Shown here in pieces: positions 61,990-64,000 of a stretch of DNA of 64,000 nt. The translations under genes were made by a program, and so were the position numbers. The stretch's first letter is position 1. Each line of letters opens with the position of its first letter. Origin of the DNA: Rhizorhabdus wittichii RW1 (lineage in GTDB: Bacteria > Pseudomonadota > Alphaproteobacteria > Sphingomonadales > Sphingomonadaceae); assembly GCA_000016765.1 (NCBI GenBank), contig CP000699.1:5273501-5337500 (forward strand), in the 5' to 3' direction. The notes beneath the pieces were generated by a model. It was given only the letters and a program-made list of their open reading frames with translations. It had not been told where the DNA came from and ran no database searches.

Positions 61990-62762
61990 AATCGGCGATC
62001 TACGCGGGCACCGTCTTCCACCGCCGCTTCCGCCCGCGCGCGCACAATCTGCGCTACCGCATCTTTCAATGCCTGTTCGACCTCGACGAGATCGATGAGA
62101 TATCAACACGTTGCCGGCTGTTCTCGCGCAACCGTCTCAACCTCTTCTCCTTTCACGACCGCGACTATGGCGATCGTTCGGGCGCGCCGCTCAGGCCCCA
62201 GGTCGAGGCGCTGATGCGCCGGGCGGGGCAGGAACCGGACGGCGGGCCGATCCGTTTGCTCACCATGCCGCGCATGTTCGGCCATGTCTTCAACCCGCTG
62301 TCGGTCTGGTTCTGCCATCGCCGCGACGGGAGCCTCGCGACCATCGTCTATGAGGTGACCAACACTTTCAAGGAACGCCACAGCTACGTCATCCCGGTGG
62401 CGGAGGGGCATGGGCGCGATCCGCTGATCCGCCAGGCGTGCGACAAATGCTTCTATGTGTCGCCGTTCATGGACATCGACATGCGCTACGACTTCACCGT
62501 CGAGCCGCCGATGGAGAAGACCCGCGTGGTCGTCGCCGGCGGCGATGCCGACGGGCCGCTGATCGTCGCCGCCTTCCAGGGCGATCGGCGCGAACTGGGC
62601 GACGGCGCTTTGTTCGGCGCCTTCCTGCGCCACCCGCTGCTGACGCTGAAGGTGGTCGCGGGCATCCATGTCGAGGCGCTCTGGCTGCTGCTCAAGCGGA
62701 TCGGCGTCCGTCGCCATGTCCCCGCGGGCGGCGACGGCGTGTCGATCGTGGCGGCGGCGTGA
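61986..62762 (+). CDS. DUF1365 protein
   Basis: A 258-residue protein that starts at GTG 61986, overlapping the FAD oxidase stop (GTGA). The DUF1365 pattern is clear: SAIYAGTVFHRRFRPRAHNLRYRIF, LLTMPRMFGHVFNPLSVWFCH, VYEVTNTFKERHSYVIP, and KCFYVSPFMDIDMRYDF. Function is not settled; it is always found with the FAD oxidase and CFA-type genes, so it is probably part of the same lipid step. Confidence 0.92.
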   Translation: MKSAIYAGTVFHRRFRPRAHNLRYRIFQCLFDLDEIDEISTRCRLFSRNRLNLFSFHDRDYGDRSGAPLRPQVEALMRRAGQEPDGGPIRLLTMPRMFGHVFNPLSVWFCHRRDGSLATIVYEVTNTFKERHSYVIPVAEGHGRDPLIRQACDKCFYVSPFMDIDMRYDFTVEPPMEKTRVVVAGGDADGPLIVAAFQGDRRELGDGALFGAFLRHPLLTLKVVAGIHVEALWLLLKRIGVRRHVPAGGDGVSIVAAA

Positions 62763-63232
62763 GCGTCGCCTTCCGCCGGGAAAGCGACGACGAGCATCTC
62801 GAACCCAAGTTCGAGCTGCCGATCCCGCCTGGTCCGAACCTCGTCACCGAACGCGGCGCGGCGCTGATCGCGGCGAGGGTCGCCGAACTCGAAGCCGCGA
62901 TCGAGGCCGCCGTCGCGGCCAAGGCGACCGAGGAGCAGCTCAAGTCGCTCAAGCGCGACCTTCGCTACTGGACCACCCGCCACGCGACGATGGAGATCCA
63001 GCCCCCGGCGGACGGCGACGAGGCCGCCTTCGGCACCCGCGTCCGCTACCGCCTCAACGGACAGGAGAAGGCGGTCGCGATCGTCGGCGACGACGAGGCC
63101 GACCCGGCGGCCGGCCTCGTCTCCTTCTCCTCGCCGCTCGCCCGCGCGCTGATCGGCGCGGGGGAGGGGGATTTCGCCGACTTCGCCGGCAAGGCGGACG
63201 CGATCGAAGTGCTGGGGGTGGAGGCGGTCTGA
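62759..63232 (+). CDS. GreA/GreB-family transcription factor-like protein
   Basis: A 157-residue protein with an N-terminal helical hairpin (LIAARVAELEAAIEAAVAAK, ... LKSLKRDLRYWTTRHATM) and a C-terminal FKBP-like part (GTRVRYRLNGQEKAVAIVGDDEADPAAGLVSF, SPLARALIGAGEGDFADF). GTG 62759 overlaps the DUF1365 stop (GTGA). The hairpin tip lacks a clear pair of acidic residues as in GreA, so cleavage activity is uncertain. A role with RNA polymerase is inferred from the fold. Confidence 0.82.
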   Translation: MSVAFRRESDDEHLEPKFELPIPPGPNLVTERGAALIAARVAELEAAIEAAVAAKATEEQLKSLKRDLRYWTTRHATMEIQPPADGDEAAFGTRVRYRLNGQEKAVAIVGDDEADPAAGLVSFSSPLARALIGAGEGDFADFAGKADAIEVLGVEAV

Positions 63233-63250
63233 ACCGCCGTCCGTCCCACC

Positions 63251-64000
63251 TTACGCGTCCGTGAGCAGCGGCGCCTCGTCGACGATATTGCCCGATTGCC
63301 GGTCGAACAGCCGGCGATACCGGCCGTCCGGATCGGCGAGCAGGCGGTCATGGTCGCCATCCTCGATGATCCGGCCCTGGTCGAACACCAGGATGCGGTC
63401 GAGCGTGCGGACCGTCGACAGCCGGTGGGCGATCACGATCGCGGTGCGGCCCTTCATCAGCCGGTCCATCGCCTGCTGGATCAGCGCCTCGCTCTCCGAA
63501 TCGAGGCTCGACGTCGCCTCGTCGAGGATCAGGATCGGCGCGTCGGCGAGGAAGGCGCGCGCGAGCGCCACGCGCTGGCGCTCGCCGCCCGACAGCTTGA
63601 CGCCGCGTTCGCCGACCAGCGTCGCATAGCCGCGCGGCAGCTTCATGATGAAGTCGTGCGCATTGGCCAGCTTCGCCGCCGCCTCGATCTCGTCCTGGCG
63701 CGCGCCCGGGCGCGCATAGGCGATGTTGTCGGCCAGGCTGCGGTGGAACAGGATCGGCTCCTGCTGCACGATCGCGATCTGCCCGCGCAGCGACTGCTGC
63801 GTGGCGTGCGCGACGTCCTGCCCGTCGATCGTCACCCGGCCTTCGGTCACGTCGTAGAGCCGCTGGACGAGCTTGACGAAGGTCGTCTTGCCCGATCCCG
63901 AATGGCCGACCAGCCCGATCCGCTCGCCGCCCCGCACGGTGACGTCGAGATGCTCGTAGAGCGGCGTCTCGTGCCCGCCATAGCGGAAGGTGACGTCCTC
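63251..64000 (-). CDS. ABC transporter ATP-binding/permease protein, C-terminal part (partial)
   Basis: The visible 249 residues are the nucleotide-binding domain of an ABC exporter (MsbA-like), whose 5' part, with the membrane domain, lies right of the window. The order is VTFRYGG, Walker A GHSGSGKTT, Q-loop VQQEP, signature LSGGERQRVALARAF, Walker B ILILDEATSSLDSES and the H-loop IAHRLSTV. The open frame continues to the window edge, so the gene is cut. The exported substrate cannot be told. Confidence 0.93.
   Translation of the reverse strand, partial: EDVTFRYGGHETPLYEHLDVTVRGGERIGLVGHSGSGKTTFVKLVQRLYDVTEGRVTIDGQDVAHATQQSLRGQIAIVQQEPILFHRSLADNIAYARPGARQDEIEAAAKLANAHDFIMKLPRGYATLVGERGVKLSGGERQRVALARAFLADAPILILDEATSSLDSESEALIQQAMDRLMKGRTAIVIAHRLSTVRTLDRILVFDQGRIIEDGDHDRLLADPDGRYRRLFDRQSGNIVDEAPLLTDA

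Overview
The window is about 64 kb of GC-rich, gene-dense chromosome. The gene set points to an alphaproteobacterium of the Sphingomonadales (Sphingomonas/Rhizorhabdus-like): a TonB-dependent receptor in a catabolic operon, an exosortase-A-associated polysaccharide locus, TamA/TamB, MprF with AcvB/VirJ, and a glnB-glnA pair. This placement is inferred from gene content and codon use, not from a marker gene. I saw no rRNA, tRNA, insertion sequence, phage or CRISPR array.

Layout. (1) 1-4260: 3' part of a methylcitrate (propionate) operon, prpF(partial)-hotdog-like protein-prpC-prpB, followed by a short-chain-acyl regulator of the ScfR/RamB type with tandem 10-bp repeats just before its start. 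(2) 4319-14027: a membrane-lipid locus. mprF (lysyl-phosphatidylglycerol synthase) and a DUF2147 gene run leftward. DUF1003, a membrane-anchored PDZ protein, an OmpR-type regulator and a histidine kinase run rightward, followed by AcvB and VirJ (lysyl-PG hydrolase family). A 15-bp motif lies in the same orientation 68-71 nt upstream of three genes here and may be the regulator's site. (3) 14329-24801: an AraC regulator, then a TonB receptor, MFS permease, aldehyde dehydrogenase, Tat-exported FAD oxidase, SnoaL-like protein, diheme cytochrome c and GMC dehydrogenase. This looks like an uptake and oxidation operon for an alcohol or polyether-like substrate. (4) 24938-26034: an ACT protein and a metallophosphatase.

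(5) 26132-38300: exopolysaccharide locus with an initiating sugar transferase, a small secreted Gly/Ala-rich protein, a Wzy/WaaL-like protein, Wza-like and Wzc-like export proteins and an unknown protein. An MscS channel, a second ligase-like protein, a small membrane protein and a glycosyltransferase of the exosortase-A type follow. (6) 38386-41653: a proline-rich membrane protein, two small conserved proteins divergent from an S24/LexA-like repressor, and two more small proteins. (7) 41734-47924: tamA-tamB. (8) 48003-55678: DoxX, two MFS drug transporters, glnB-glnA with its terminator, map, a CinA-like protein, DUF2177 and GFA. (9) 55709-64000: a CLC channel with an unusual selectivity filter, a TauD-type dioxygenase and a lipid-modification group (CFA synthase, DUF1295, FAD amine oxidase, DUF1365). 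A GreA/B-like factor and the 3' part of an ABC exporter end the window.

The most notable themes are envelope-related: a possible two-component regulon for aminoacylated lipids, a modified-fatty-acid cluster, and a polysaccharide locus with two ligase-like proteins. Start codons were chosen from ribosome-binding sites, overlaps with upstream stops and family conservation. No database search was run.
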